Shown: positions 38,195 through 46,486 of the stretch, piece after piece
How positions within the stretch are numbered: position 1 is the stretch's first letter
Layout of the letters: every line of letters begins with the position of its first letter
Assembly: GCA_963823535.1 (NCBI GenBank)
Contig: CAWGLZ010000004.1
Span: 434,001-498,000, forward strand
Reading direction: 5' to 3'
From: RPQJ01 sp963823535
GTDB taxonomy: Bacteria; Pseudomonadota; Gammaproteobacteria; Steroidobacterales; Steroidobacteraceae
DNA: 64,000 bases
Program-made: the position numbers and the translations under genes
The notes under the pieces: model-generated
The model's input: only the letters and a program-made list of their open reading frames with translations
Databases searched by the model: none
What the model was told of the DNA's origin: nothing

Positions 38195-39082
38195 GTGGCC
38201 CGCGCCAACGGCATCGAACTGACCTACGACACCTTCGGGGAGGCGGCGGCACCTCCCATGGTGCTGATCATGGGCCTGGCGGCACAGATGATCGCCTGGG
38301 ACGATGAGTTCTGCGCCGCACTGGCTGCACGCGGCTTTCGCGTCATCCGCTTCGACAACCGGGACATCGGCCTGTCTACCCGGCTCGAGCACCTGGGCGT
38401 GCCAAACGTGGCACAACTGCTGCTGGCGCACTTCGCGGGTCGGCCGCCGAAAGCCGCCTATACGCTCAGCGACATGGCGCGCGACGTGGTGGGGTTGCTG
38501 GACGCGCTCGACATCGGATCGGCGCACGTCGTCGGTGCGTCGATGGGCGGCGCCATCGCGCAGATGCTGGCCATCGAGCACCCACGGCGCCTGCGCAGCC
38601 TGTGCTCGATCATGGCGACCAGTGGTGATCCGTCACTGCCGCCACCCACGCCCGAGGCGCTGCAACTGCTCATGACGCCCACGCCGACCGACCAGGCGGG
38701 TTACTACCGACGCTATGTGCAGACCATGCAGGTGCTGCGCGGGCGCGGTTTCCCACTGGACGAGGCGCGCGACCTGGATCGCGCCTCACAGAACTTCAGG
38801 CGGGGCCTTTACCCTCCTGGCGTGGCACGGCAGATGGTCGCCATCCTGGGGTCCGGCAGCCGCAAGGCGGCGCTGGCCCGGGTGCGGGTGCCGACGCTGG
38901 TGATCCACGGGAATGCCGATCCGCTGGTGCCGGTGGAATGCGGCATCGACGTTGCCGACACCGTGCCCGGCGCACAACGCCTGATCATCGAAGGCATGGG
39001 CCATGCGCTGCCGATCACCATGTGGCCGCGCATCGTCGCGGCCATCGCGACGCATGCGGCGCAGGCTGCGCCGGCCGGCTGA
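38195..39082 (+). CDS. Alpha/beta-fold hydrolase
   Basis: The 295-residue protein is a typical alpha/beta hydrolase. The nucleophile elbow is VVGASMGGAIAQMLA (Ser near 117), the acid is in VIHGNADPLVPVECG, and the His is in IEGMGHALPITMW; the oxyanion strand is VLIMGLAAQMIAWDD. The start is a GTG at 38195; a CTG at 38168 with more family-like sequence in front is an alternative. The substrate is unknown, perhaps a lipid ester given the ligase upstream. Confidence 0.88.
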   Translation: MARANGIELTYDTFGEAAAPPMVLIMGLAAQMIAWDDEFCAALAARGFRVIRFDNRDIGLSTRLEHLGVPNVAQLLLAHFAGRPPKAAYTLSDMARDVVGLLDALDIGSAHVVGASMGGAIAQMLAIEHPRRLRSLCSIMATSGDPSLPPPTPEALQLLMTPTPTDQAGYYRRYVQTMQVLRGRGFPLDEARDLDRASQNFRRGLYPPGVARQMVAILGSGSRKAALARVRVPTLVIHGNADPLVPVECGIDVADTVPGAQRLIIEGMGHALPITMWPRIVAAIATHAAQAAPAG

Positions 39083-39176
39083 TCCCGGGCTTGCGCTGAT
39101 GGCGGAGGGCAGCGCTGGCCGTGGTCGCGCTGCAGGCGTAGCTTTGTGGTTCATGGCGTGAACCTGGGAGATGATC

Positions 39177-39530
39177 ATGCTGCTCGGCCTGCGGACTGCG
39201 ATCTATCCGGCCCCCGATCTCGAGCGGGCCCGGGACTGGTACACGCAGGTGCTCGGCAAGGCACCGTATTTCGACCAGCCTTTCTACGTCGGATTTTCCG
39301 TCGGCGGGTTCGAGCTGGGGTTGCTGCCCGATGCCGAACCGGGTACCGCGGGTCCGCAGCCGCTCTGGGGCGTCGCAGACGCGTCCGCGGCCTACGAGCG
39401 CCTGCTGGAACTCGGCGCAGCGGCGCTCGAACCGGTGAAGGACGTGGGTGACGGGATCAAGGTCGCCGCCGTGCTGGACCCCTTCGGAAATCGATTCGGG
39501 ATCATCGAGAATCCGCATTTCGGTAAGTGA
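39177..39530 (+). CDS. VOC (glyoxalase/bleomycin-resistance-like) family protein
   Basis: A 117-residue single-domain VOC protein starts MLLGLRTAIYPAPDLERARD and ends DPFGNRFGIIENP. The fold uses paired beta-alpha-beta-beta-beta modules to bind a metal and small substrates. Two ATGs compete: 39171 abuts the GGGAG, whereas 39177 is six bases from it, so 39177 is chosen. A terminator-like hairpin follows. The reaction is not assignable from sequence. Confidence 0.82.
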   Translation: MLLGLRTAIYPAPDLERARDWYTQVLGKAPYFDQPFYVGFSVGGFELGLLPDAEPGTAGPQPLWGVADASAAYERLLELGAAALEPVKDVGDGIKVAAVLDPFGNRFGIIENPHFGK

Positions 39531-39541
39531 CAAAGGCTGTG

Positions 39542-39580
39542 ATCCGGGTCCCGGCACGTGGCCGGGGCCTGGATTATTCT
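39542..39580 (+). terminator. Rho-independent-like terminator after VOC gene
   Basis: A 14-bp RNA stem including two G-U pairs (39542-39555 with 39561-39574), a 5-nt loop and a short tattct tail lie directly after the VOC stop. This is the best terminator candidate in the window. Confidence 0.55.
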
Positions 39581-39609
39581 CGCGGCAACAGAAACACGGA
39601 GTGTGCTTC

Positions 39610-40314
39610 ATGAAATTGAGAACCGGCTTTGCCCTGATCGCTGCGCTGGCCGCGCTGCCCGTTCATGCCGCCGATCGCACCCACGGCGACGGCGATGCAG
39701 GTTTCTACTGGGGTTTCGACCTTGGTGAGGCCTCGTTCGGGCTCAACCGGGGTGATCTCGATGACCAACTCACCGGTGCGCTGGGGGAAGCCGGTATCGA
39801 CGTGCTGGACGGCCGCTCGGGCACGAGTGAAGACGGCTTCACGTGGGGACTGACCTTCGGCTATCAGTTCATGCGCTACCTGGCGGTGGAGGCGGCCTAC
39901 GTCGACCTCGGCGAGGCTGAGTACACGTCCAGGGCCCTGGTGAGCGACGGTGCGACGACGGCCGACGTGACGGCGAAGTTCACGACGGACAGCGCCGGTC
40001 CCGCGATCTCGGTGCTGGGAACTCTGCCGATCCGGTCGGGCTGGGACGTCCATGCGCGTGCCGGCATGTACTTCGGCAGCAACGATACGTCGACGAACCT
40101 GTCCGTCGACGATCTTTCCGACTCGTTCGGCGACTCCTCGTCCTCGCAGTCGTTCCTGTGGGGCGCAGGCATCGGCTATACCAGCGGCCAGTGGACCGTG
40201 CGGCTCGATTACCAGCAGTTTACGGATGTCGGTGACGAGGACGGCCTCGGCGAGGTGGATGTCGACCGCCTTACGCTGGGCGCCGTCTATCGCACGGGCT
40301 ACGGCTTCTGGTAG
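39610..40314 (+). CDS. Outer-membrane beta-barrel protein
   Basis: The 234-residue protein has a signal peptide (MKLRTGFALIAALAALPVHA) and then alternating amphipathic strands of the OmpA/OmpW-like 8-stranded barrel type: FYWGFDLGEASFGLNRGD, WGLTFGYQFMRYLAVEAAYV, VHARAGMYFGS, FLWGAGIGYTSGQWTVRLDY and LTLGAVYRTGYGFW. It ends in aromatic Trp, the usual barrel C-terminal signal. GGAG lies upstream of ATG 39610. It probably sits alone in the outer membrane; its ligand is unknown. Confidence 0.85.
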   Translation: MKLRTGFALIAALAALPVHAADRTHGDGDAGFYWGFDLGEASFGLNRGDLDDQLTGALGEAGIDVLDGRSGTSEDGFTWGLTFGYQFMRYLAVEAAYVDLGEAEYTSRALVSDGATTADVTAKFTTDSAGPAISVLGTLPIRSGWDVHARAGMYFGSNDTSTNLSVDDLSDSFGDSSSSQSFLWGAGIGYTSGQWTVRLDYQQFTDVGDEDGLGEVDVDRLTLGAVYRTGYGFW

Positions 40315-40397
40315 CACGGATCCGATGTGACGGCGCTGGCTCCGGCTGCGCTTCGGGCGTAGCGTAAAGCTTCGACGCCCGAACCTCGGAGACGACC

Positions 40398-41267
40398 ATG
40401 ACGCCCGGCCTGCGGACATTGCCTGACGCGCGGGCATTGCCCGAGACCGGAGCGGCCCGTCAGTTGTACCCCGCCGTGTGGCGGGTCGTCGCACCCAACG
40501 CCGGCCCGCTCACCGGCCCCGGGACCAACACCTACGTCGTGGGTGGCGAACGGCCCGTCGTGATCGATCCGGGCTGCGCGGATGCGGACCACCTCGAGCG
40601 CATCCTCGACGTGGCCGGCGGCGCCGTCGACCGGATTCTCTGCACGCATTCGCACCCGGATCATTCGCCCGGCGCCGCGTGGCTCCGCGAACGGACCGGT
40701 GCGATGGTGTTCGGCCTGCCCGCGCCGGACGATGGTCACCAGGATCCGACCTACCGGCCGGACCGCGGACTGGACGATGGGCAGCGCATCGCCGCCGGCG
40801 GTATGACCCTGCAGGCCATCCACACGCCGGGCCACGCCTCCAATCACGTCTGCTTCCTGCTCGAGGAGGCGGGCCTGATCTTCACGGGCGACCACCTGAT
40901 GTGCGGCACGACCGTGATCATCATTCCGCCGGACGGTTCCATGCGGCTGTATCTCGATTCGCTGGCAAGGCTACGCGCCATGCCACTGGCGTCGCTTGCG
41001 CCCGGGCATGGCGCCGTCATTCCTGACGCGGCGCAGGAGATCGATCGCGTCGTTCGGCACCGTCTCGCGCGCGAAGACAAGCTCGTGCGTGCGCTCGGCT
41101 CGCGTCGTGCCGCGACGCTCGAGGACGTTCTCCCGGAGGTCTACGACGACGTGCCGTCGTTCCTGCATCGCTACGCACGGTATTCACTGCTCGCCCACGC
41201 GATCAAGCTGGTGGAGGAGGGACGGGTCCAGCCAGAGGGCGAGGTCTACCACTGGCGCGGCGGCTGA
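40398..41267 (+). CDS. MBL-fold metallohydrolase (LACTB2-like)
   Basis: The 289-residue protein has the metallo-beta-lactamase fold with metal ligands in CTHSHPDHSPGAAWL (HxHxDH), TPGHASNHVCFLL, FTGDHLMCG and APGHGAVIPDA. A C-terminal winged-helix-like extension (residues about 220-285, VPSFLHRYARYSLLAHAIKL) resembles the LACTB2/beta-lactamase-like-2 group, which includes ribonucleases and hydrolases. The precise substrate is not assignable. It converges on the SurE gene with a short hairpin between. Confidence 0.86.
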   Translation: MTPGLRTLPDARALPETGAARQLYPAVWRVVAPNAGPLTGPGTNTYVVGGERPVVIDPGCADADHLERILDVAGGAVDRILCTHSHPDHSPGAAWLRERTGAMVFGLPAPDDGHQDPTYRPDRGLDDGQRIAAGGMTLQAIHTPGHASNHVCFLLEEAGLIFTGDHLMCGTTVIIIPPDGSMRLYLDSLARLRAMPLASLAPGHGAVIPDAAQEIDRVVRHRLAREDKLVRALGSRRAATLEDVLPEVYDDVPSFLHRYARYSLLAHAIKLVEEGRVQPEGEVYHWRGG

Positions 41268-41274
41268 CACGCCA

Positions 41275-41291
41275 GGAGTCGCCGCGACTCC
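41275..41291. terminator. Short hairpin between convergent genes
   Basis: A 7-bp perfect stem (41275-41281 with 41285-41291) with a 3-nt loop lies between the convergent MBL and SurE genes. The position fits a bidirectional terminator, but it lacks T-runs. Confidence 0.3.
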
Positions 41292-41320
41292 ATGCCGTCG
41301 GAAGAGACCACGTGAGCGCG

Positions 41321-42298
41321 CTAGAGTCGGCGCAGTCGCTGCCTGAGCTTCCTGCCAGGGACGTCGTCGTCGCCGAGTTCTGCGTTCACCGGGGTGACCG
41401 TTGCGTACCCACCGCTGAGCCTCTGAAGGTCGCTGTCATCGGCGCCGTCGACCGGGCGGCGGTCGGGACGTGCGCGATAGGTGCCCTCGGCCGTCGGCAC
41501 GACTTCCACGCGCAGGCCCGTTGCCGATCCCTGTCGGGCCATGACGGTGCCGCGCAGCGAGGCGACCTCTACCGCCGGGTAATTCACATTCAGCACCGTG
41601 CGTGCCCGCGCGACCCGTCCGCGTTCGCAGAACCAGTCACGCGTCGTCGAGACGAGGCGCGAGAAGTGGGCCGCCACGGCATCGAACTGAGCGCGATTGG
41701 CCGGCGAATCCATTGGTTCGTCCGGATACAGTCGTTCTGCGCTGACCGCAAATCCCGGGACGGGCGGATCGAGCAGTACGGTGCCGGCGAGGGCGGCACC
41801 AAGCGTGCCCGAAAGCATCAGCAGCGCACCGCTGTTCGGGCCGTGGTTGATGCCGGAAATCACCAGGTCCGGGCGAGTGCCCGCCGGGTAGAGCACGTTC
41901 GCGGCGATCACGACGCTGGTGGCCGGCGAGGCTCCGATCGCGACCACGGACGGGTCGTCGGGATCGCGTGTGACGGAGACGTCGCCCCAGGTGAAGCTGA
42001 GACTCGTGCCGCTGGCGTTGTGGTCGGGGGCTGCCAGGGTGACGCGATGCCCCGCCGCGACGAGTTGCGTACGCAACGCGCGGACGCCGGCAGCCGTTGC
42101 GCCGTCGTCGTTGGTCAAGAGGATGTCCAGTGGTCCGTCGCCGCACAGCGCGTCGCGTCCCGGGCCGTCTCCCGGCGCTGAGACTGCAGGCGAGGGGGTG
42201 ACCGCCGCGCACGCCAGCAGCGCGCAGGCCATGACGGGCGCACGCCGCGGCGGTCGCCAGCCGACCGACGGTAACCTGGCACCGTCGGGCGCAGTCAT
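41321..42298 (-). CDS. surE: Exported SurE-like 5'/3'-nucleotidase
   Basis: The 325-residue protein has a signal sequence (RAPVMACALLACAAVTPSPA, cleavage near residue 42) and then the SurE fold with LDILLTNDDGATAAGVRALR (metal-binding Asp-Asp), the substrate loop SGTSLSFTWGD and VISGINHGPNSGALLMLSGT. SurE enzymes are divalent-metal phosphatases for nucleoside monophosphates and polyphosphate, and are usually cytosolic; this copy is likely periplasmic. The ATG at 42298 lies four bases after the phzF-like stop, so the two are co-translated; upstream in-frame starts lie inside phzF. Confidence 0.88.
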   Translation of the reverse strand: MTAPDGARLPSVGWRPPRRAPVMACALLACAAVTPSPAVSAPGDGPGRDALCGDGPLDILLTNDDGATAAGVRALRTQLVAAGHRVTLAAPDHNASGTSLSFTWGDVSVTRDPDDPSVVAIGASPATSVVIAANVLYPAGTRPDLVISGINHGPNSGALLMLSGTLGAALAGTVLLDPPVPGFAVSAERLYPDEPMDSPANRAQFDAVAAHFSRLVSTTRDWFCERGRVARARTVLNVNYPAVEVASLRGTVMARQGSATGLRVEVVPTAEGTYRARPDRRPVDGADDSDLQRLSGGYATVTPVNAELGDDDVPGRKLRQRLRRL

Positions 42299-42302
42299 CG
42301 CA

Positions 42303-43223
42303 TCAGAGCTCGATCTCGGCCTGGAAGACGACCGTGGCATCACCCGCGATCTGGACTCCCGTCGCCCGCTTGCCGGACGCCGCGATCTCGACGTCGACGG
42401 TACCGGGACGCTCGACGAAGCGTCCCTGGTGGCCGATGAGCCTCGCGGTCTCGCCCTCCACGGAAAGCAGGCCGTTGCTGAGCAGGTACACGCCGAGCAT
42501 GCCGTGGGCGTTGCCGCTGACCGGATCCTCCGGGACGCCGATCACCGGGCAGAACATGCGCGCCTCCGTGGTCAGTGGCGTCGTGCCCGGGTGGAGTGCG
42601 AACACGAAGAATCCGTCGGCCCCGACGCGGGGTGTCAGGTGGCTGAGGGCCTCCATGTCGGGCTGCAGCGATGCCAGCGTCTCCGGCGAGCGCAGGCCGA
42701 TCAGCAGGCGAGAGTTCCACTTGCTCATGACCTGCATCGGGCAGGCAGGATGCAGGCTCGAGGAACTGATGCCGAGCGCATCGAGTACCGGGGCGCGACG
42801 CTCCTCCGGCACGATCGGGCCAAAGGTCGCGGGGCTCTGGTGGATGGCAACCCGCAACGCCGAGCCGCGCCCCGTCACCTCGACCTCCAGAATCCCGGTG
42901 CCGGACTTCTGCCGTACTTTGCCTTTCGGCACGCCATTGGCGATGGCCCGGACGTAATGAGCTGCCACCGTCGCGTGCCCGACGAACGCGACCTCGCGTC
43001 GCGGCGAAAAGAAGCGGACCTCGACGTCGTGCTCCGGTGATTCCGAGGCCAGCACGAAGGCGACCTCGTTGCCCTTGAGCTCACGGGCGATGCGGTGCAT
43101 CTCCTCCTCGGTGAGGATCTCCGCATCGAGTACGACCGCAGCCGGATTACCGCAGAAGCGCTCCCGGGTGAAGGCATCGACGTGGAACAGACGGCACGTG
43201 CGCTTGGCCATGAAGACATGCAT
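42303..43223 (-). CDS. PhzF-family isomerase-like protein
   Basis: The 306-residue protein is of the PhzF/diaminopimelate-epimerase-like fold. It starts RLFHVDAFTRERFCGNPAAV, with ELKGNEVAFVL (the catalytic Glu of PhzF corresponds to GNEVAF), RFFSPRREVAFVGHATVAAH and DPVSGNAHGMLGVYLL. No other phenazine genes are nearby, so it is one of the many PhzF homologues of unknown substrate. ATG 43223 is used; ATG 43211 is an alternative. It is divergent from the thiamine operon and coupled to the SurE-like gene. Confidence 0.9.
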   Translation of the reverse strand: MHVFMAKRTCRLFHVDAFTRERFCGNPAAVVLDAEILTEEEMHRIARELKGNEVAFVLASESPEHDVEVRFFSPRREVAFVGHATVAAHYVRAIANGVPKGKVRQKSGTGILEVEVTGRGSALRVAIHQSPATFGPIVPEERRAPVLDALGISSSSLHPACPMQVMSKWNSRLLIGLRSPETLASLQPDMEALSHLTPRVGADGFFVFALHPGTTPLTTEARMFCPVIGVPEDPVSGNAHGMLGVYLLSNGLLSVEGETARLIGHQGRFVERPGTVDVEIAASGKRATGVQIAGDATVVFQAEIEL

Positions 43224-43311
43224 CCGAAACAGGGGACGCGCATTAGTCCCGACGACGATGTCGCCGTCAACAGGCGCGGTTTCCCGGCATCACGCGCCGG
43301 ACTATACTGCT

Positions 43312-43424
43312 TTCCACCTTGGGGTGGCCTCAGTGGGCCTGAGATACCGACCGCGGCGATCGCCGCTCATCGGTGAACCCGTTGAACCTGATCCGGTTAG
43401 CACCGGCGTAGGGAGCAGGTTTGG
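43312..43424 (+). ncRNA. TPP riboswitch (THI element)
   Basis: The conserved TPP aptamer parts are all present: ggggtggcc (43321-43329), CTGAGA near 43339-43344, then ACCCGTTGAACCTGATC (43377-43393) and the 3' block ending GCGTAGGGAGCAG (about 43406-43418). The P3 insert contains a palindrome at 43353-43366. The 3' P1 strand merges with a purine-rich AGGGAGCAGGT that sits five bases before a TTG start at 43421, so TPP binding could hide the ribosome site. Confidence 0.93.
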
Positions 43425-45562
43425 TCGCCATCTGTCCGATTATTTTTCATTATAAATCATGCGATTATACGCGTGATTTGACGTCATTTATAATGACTCT
43501 CGCCCTGGCCGCTGGTAGCGCGACCGGGAGCCCGGTCCGGGCGGCGGATACGGCGCCATTGGAGGAGATCATCGTCACGGCGTCACTGCGGCCGGCGACG
43601 ATCGGCGAGTTTCCGGTGAGCACGACGGTGCTCGACGCGTCCGTCATCGATGCCGCAGGCGTACAGCACTTCGCCGACGTCCTCGGCCTGGTGCCCAACC
43701 TCAACTGGTCCGGGGGCACGTCCCGGCCTCGTTACTTCCAGCTGCGCGGCGTCGGCGAACTCGAGCAGTACCAGGGGGCGCCGAACCCCTCGGTCGGTTT
43801 TCTCATCGACGACATCGACTTCAGCGGCGTCGGCATGCCGGCAACGTCGTTCGACGTCGGGCAGGTCGAGGTGCTGCGCGGTCCGCAGGGCACCCGTTAC
43901 GGCGCCAACGCGCTGGCAGGGCTGATCAATGTCCGGACGCAGGACGCCCGGCCCCAGACCGAGTTCCGCACCGAGTTCAGTGCCGGCAGCGACTCCGTCG
44001 CGTCAGCCGGCCTGGTGGCCGGCGGAGCGCTGCGTGACGACGAACCCGAGCGCGGTGCCTGGCGGTTCGCGGCGCAGCGCTCGCGCAGCGACGGTTTCCG
44101 CCAGAATCGGTACCTGCGCCGCGACGACACGAACGAACGTGACGAGCTCACGCTGCGCGGGAAGCTCCTGCTGCGCCCCGTGGCCGGCTGGCAGGCGGCC
44201 ATCACGCTCCTGCACGCCGATCTCGACAACGGATTCGACGCCTTCGCCGCGGACAATTCGTTCGACACGCGCTCGGATCGCCCGGGCAGGGATGGACAAC
44301 GGTCGAGTGGCGCGGCGGTCAGGCTGACCGGCGACCTCGGGTCGGCGAGCCTGCTCAGCACGACTGCGCTGGCCTCGTCGGACATTGTCTACAGCTTCGA
44401 TGGTGACTGGGGCAACGACGCCGACTGGGGAGAGTTCGCCCCCTACGACTATTTCTCACGTTACGACCGCGAGCGCGGAACCCTGAGCCAGGACCTGCGA
44501 TTGACCAGTGCTGCCACCGCCCGCGAAGACGGCTTCGGCTGGCTGGCTGGTCTCTATGCGCAGCGACTCGACGAGGACAACCTGCAGCGTGACGAGTTCG
44601 CCGGGGAATTGCTCCGCCCCTTGCTCTCCAGCGAGTACTCGTCCGTGAATGTTGCGGCGTACGGCGAGGGGGAGTGGGGCGTCGGTCGAGGCCTGGTGTT
44701 GAGCGGAGGCCTGCGATTCGAATCGCGCTCGGCGGATTATGCGGACAGCGACGGCGGATCGTTCGCGCCGCGCGACTCCATGCTGGGCGGGCACCTCTCG
44801 CTGTCGGGCGAGTTCGCGGCTCGTTCCAGCTGGTATGTCACGGCCAGCCGCGGCTACAAGGCCGGCGGGTTCAACATCGGCGCGCTCGTGCCGGAGGATC
44901 GCCGGGAGTTCCAGCCCGAATATCTCTGGAACCTCGAATCGGGTGTGCGCCACGTGAGCCGCGACGGCGCCTTCACCGGGGAACTCGCCGTATTCCAGAT
45001 GTGGCGCGAGTCGCAGCAGGTCGCAACGTCCTTCCAGCTCGACCCGGGGGATCCGCTGTCCTACGTGTTCTACACCGACAACGCCGCCCGGGGTCGCAAC
45101 GCAGGCCTGGAGGGCTCGCTTGCCTGGCAGCTTCGTCCCTCGCTGGCGCTCGCCGCGACACTCGGTCTCCTGCACTCGGAATACCTGGGCTACCGCTACG
45201 GCGACCGGGACCTCGACGGCCGGGAGCAGGCGCACGCGCCGAGCTGGCAGTATTCCGTCTCGGCCGAGTGGAATTCCGCGCGCGGCTGGATGGCGCGCGC
45301 CGACCTGAGCGGCAGCGATGCCTTCTATTTCGACGCCAGCCACGACCAGCGATCGGAACCCTATTCATTGCTCCACCTGAAGGCCGGCTATGCGGCGGAC
45401 CGCTGGGCGGTCCACGTCTGGGGTCGGAACGTGATCGACGAGCGTTATGCCGTGCGGGGCTTCTACTTCGGCCTCGAACCGCCCGACTACGTCGATACGC
45501 TCTACGTGCAGCGGGGCGACCCACGCTCATACGGCATCACCCTGCAGTGGTCGTTGCGGTGA
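43421..45562 (+). CDS. TonB-dependent receptor, TPP-riboswitch controlled
   Basis: The outer-membrane receptor is about 690-713 residues long. A TonB-box-like PLEEIIVTASLRPA precedes the plug domain (about residues 55-165, with QVEVLRGPQGTRYGANALAG), and a 22-strand barrel follows, ending YGITLQWSLR. With a THI element upstream, the cargo is probably thiamine or its pyrimidine or phosphate forms. Start choice is open. TTG 43421 with the riboswitch AGGGAG gives a long signal peptide with Lys and Arg in its first part. ATG 43493 gives only LALAAGSATGSPVRA with no positive charge and no ribosome site. I use 43421. The first 70 bases are AT-rich and palindromic, unlike the rest of the gene. Confidence 0.92.
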   Translation: MVAICPIIFHYKSCDYTRDLTSFIMTLALAAGSATGSPVRAADTAPLEEIIVTASLRPATIGEFPVSTTVLDASVIDAAGVQHFADVLGLVPNLNWSGGTSRPRYFQLRGVGELEQYQGAPNPSVGFLIDDIDFSGVGMPATSFDVGQVEVLRGPQGTRYGANALAGLINVRTQDARPQTEFRTEFSAGSDSVASAGLVAGGALRDDEPERGAWRFAAQRSRSDGFRQNRYLRRDDTNERDELTLRGKLLLRPVAGWQAAITLLHADLDNGFDAFAADNSFDTRSDRPGRDGQRSSGAAVRLTGDLGSASLLSTTALASSDIVYSFDGDWGNDADWGEFAPYDYFSRYDRERGTLSQDLRLTSAATAREDGFGWLAGLYAQRLDEDNLQRDEFAGELLRPLLSSEYSSVNVAAYGEGEWGVGRGLVLSGGLRFESRSADYADSDGGSFAPRDSMLGGHLSLSGEFAARSSWYVTASRGYKAGGFNIGALVPEDRREFQPEYLWNLESGVRHVSRDGAFTGELAVFQMWRESQQVATSFQLDPGDPLSYVFYTDNAARGRNAGLEGSLAWQLRPSLALAATLGLLHSEYLGYRYGDRDLDGREQAHAPSWQYSVSAEWNSARGWMARADLSGSDAFYFDASHDQRSEPYSLLHLKAGYAADRWAVHVWGRNVIDERYAVRGFYFGLEPPDYVDTLYVQRGDPRSYGITLQWSLR
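43448..43496 (+). repeat. AT-rich palindromic segment at receptor start
   Basis: Two overlapping inverted repeats occur here: arms tcattataaat / atttataatga at the ends, and inner 10-nt arms (43455-43464 with 43471-43480) that pair around a 6-nt loop with one G-U. Only part of the outer repeat can form when the inner one does. The segment is far richer in A+T than its surroundings and contains the candidate ATG 43493. Confidence 0.6.
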
Positions 45563-45587
45563 GACACCTCATTTCATGGAGACGCGC

Positions 45588-45848
45588 ATGCGCATCGCGG
45601 TAGAGATCAGCCTGTATCCCCTGGACGCCGACTACGTTCCGCCGATCAAGGACTTCATCGCGCGGCTGAATCGCCACGCGGACCTGCGGGTCGAAACGAA
45701 CGCGATGAGTACGCAGGTGGCGGGCGAGCACGATCGGGTCTTCGCCGCGCTCGCGGAGGAGACCCGGTCGACGTTCGAGGGCGATCGGCGGGCCGTCTTC
45801 GTGATGAAGGTGCTCGGTGGCATGCCGGCCCCGGCCGAGACAAGTTGA
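45588..45848 (+). CDS. YkoF/MTH1187-type thiamine-binding protein
   Basis: The 86-residue protein starts MRIAVEISLYPLDADYVPPI, has an interior of RVETNAMSTQVAGEHDRV, and ends RAVFVMKVLGGMP, matching the small single-domain YkoF/MTH1187 family. Known members form a ferredoxin-like dimer or tetramer and bind thiamine or hydroxymethylpyrimidine. GGAG six bases upstream selects ATG 45588 over 45576. It sits 25 bases after the receptor and overlaps the permease gene by 4 bases. No signal peptide is seen, so it is cytosolic and may buffer or deliver incoming vitamin. Confidence 0.85.
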   Translation: MRIAVEISLYPLDADYVPPIKDFIARLNRHADLRVETNAMSTQVAGEHDRVFAALAEETRSTFEGDRRAVFVMKVLGGMPAPAETS

Positions 45849-46486
45849 GCGTCCGGGAAGCCGGCAGCGCGCTGGTTGCATCGATCGGCGCTGTTCCCGC
45901 GGCGGAGTGGGTCGCGGTGGTGCTTGCCTTTGCCTACCTGGTGCTCGCCGTCCGGCAGAACCCGTGGTGCTGGGCCTGCGCCATCGCCAGCGCGGCGATC
46001 TACCTCGTGCTGTTCGCGCGCGGTGGCCTCTTCATGCAGTCCGCGCTGCAGCTGTTCTACGTCGGCATGTCGGTCTACGGCTGGCGCGCGTGGCGCGGCG
46101 GGGATTCAACAACCGGCGCCGGACTGCCGGTGTCCCGATGGCCCGCAGGACGGCACGCACTCGCGATCGCGCTGGTTCTGATCGTGACGGGGGCAAACGG
46201 CTGGATCATCGCGTCGCGGGTCGGCGGGTGGGTGCCCTACGTGGACGCGTTCGTCGCCTGGGCCAGCGTACTCGCGACCTGGCTGGTCGCCCGCAAGGTG
46301 CTGGAGAACTGGGTCTACTGGATCGTCGTCGATGCACTGGCCGCCGTCCTCTACTGGTTTCAGGGCTTCCACGCCACCGCAGTGCTGTTCCTCGTGTATG
46401 TCGCGATCGCCTTCCATGGATTGGCCGCATGGCGTGCCGACCTGGCCAGTTCGGCGGGCGCGGTCCCGGGGAGGGCGCGTGCCTGA
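45845..46486 (+). CDS. pnuT: PnuT/PnuC-family thiamine permease
   Basis: The 213-residue protein has about seven membrane helices and the PnuC-type signatures VRQNPWCWACAIASAAIY, LQLFYVGMSVYGWRAW and a repeat at WLVARKVLENWVYWIVVDAL. PnuC proteins import vitamins by facilitated diffusion and depend on intracellular phosphorylation; the PnuT branch takes thiamine. Assignment to thiamine rests on the upstream TPP riboswitch and the kinase that follows. The start is a TTG overlapping the preceding TGA (TTGA). Confidence 0.88.
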   Translation: MSVREAGSALVASIGAVPAAEWVAVVLAFAYLVLAVRQNPWCWACAIASAAIYLVLFARGGLFMQSALQLFYVGMSVYGWRAWRGGDSTTGAGLPVSRWPAGRHALAIALVLIVTGANGWIIASRVGGWVPYVDAFVAWASVLATWLVARKVLENWVYWIVVDALAAVLYWFQGFHATAVLFLVYVAIAFHGLAAWRADLASSAGAVPGRARA

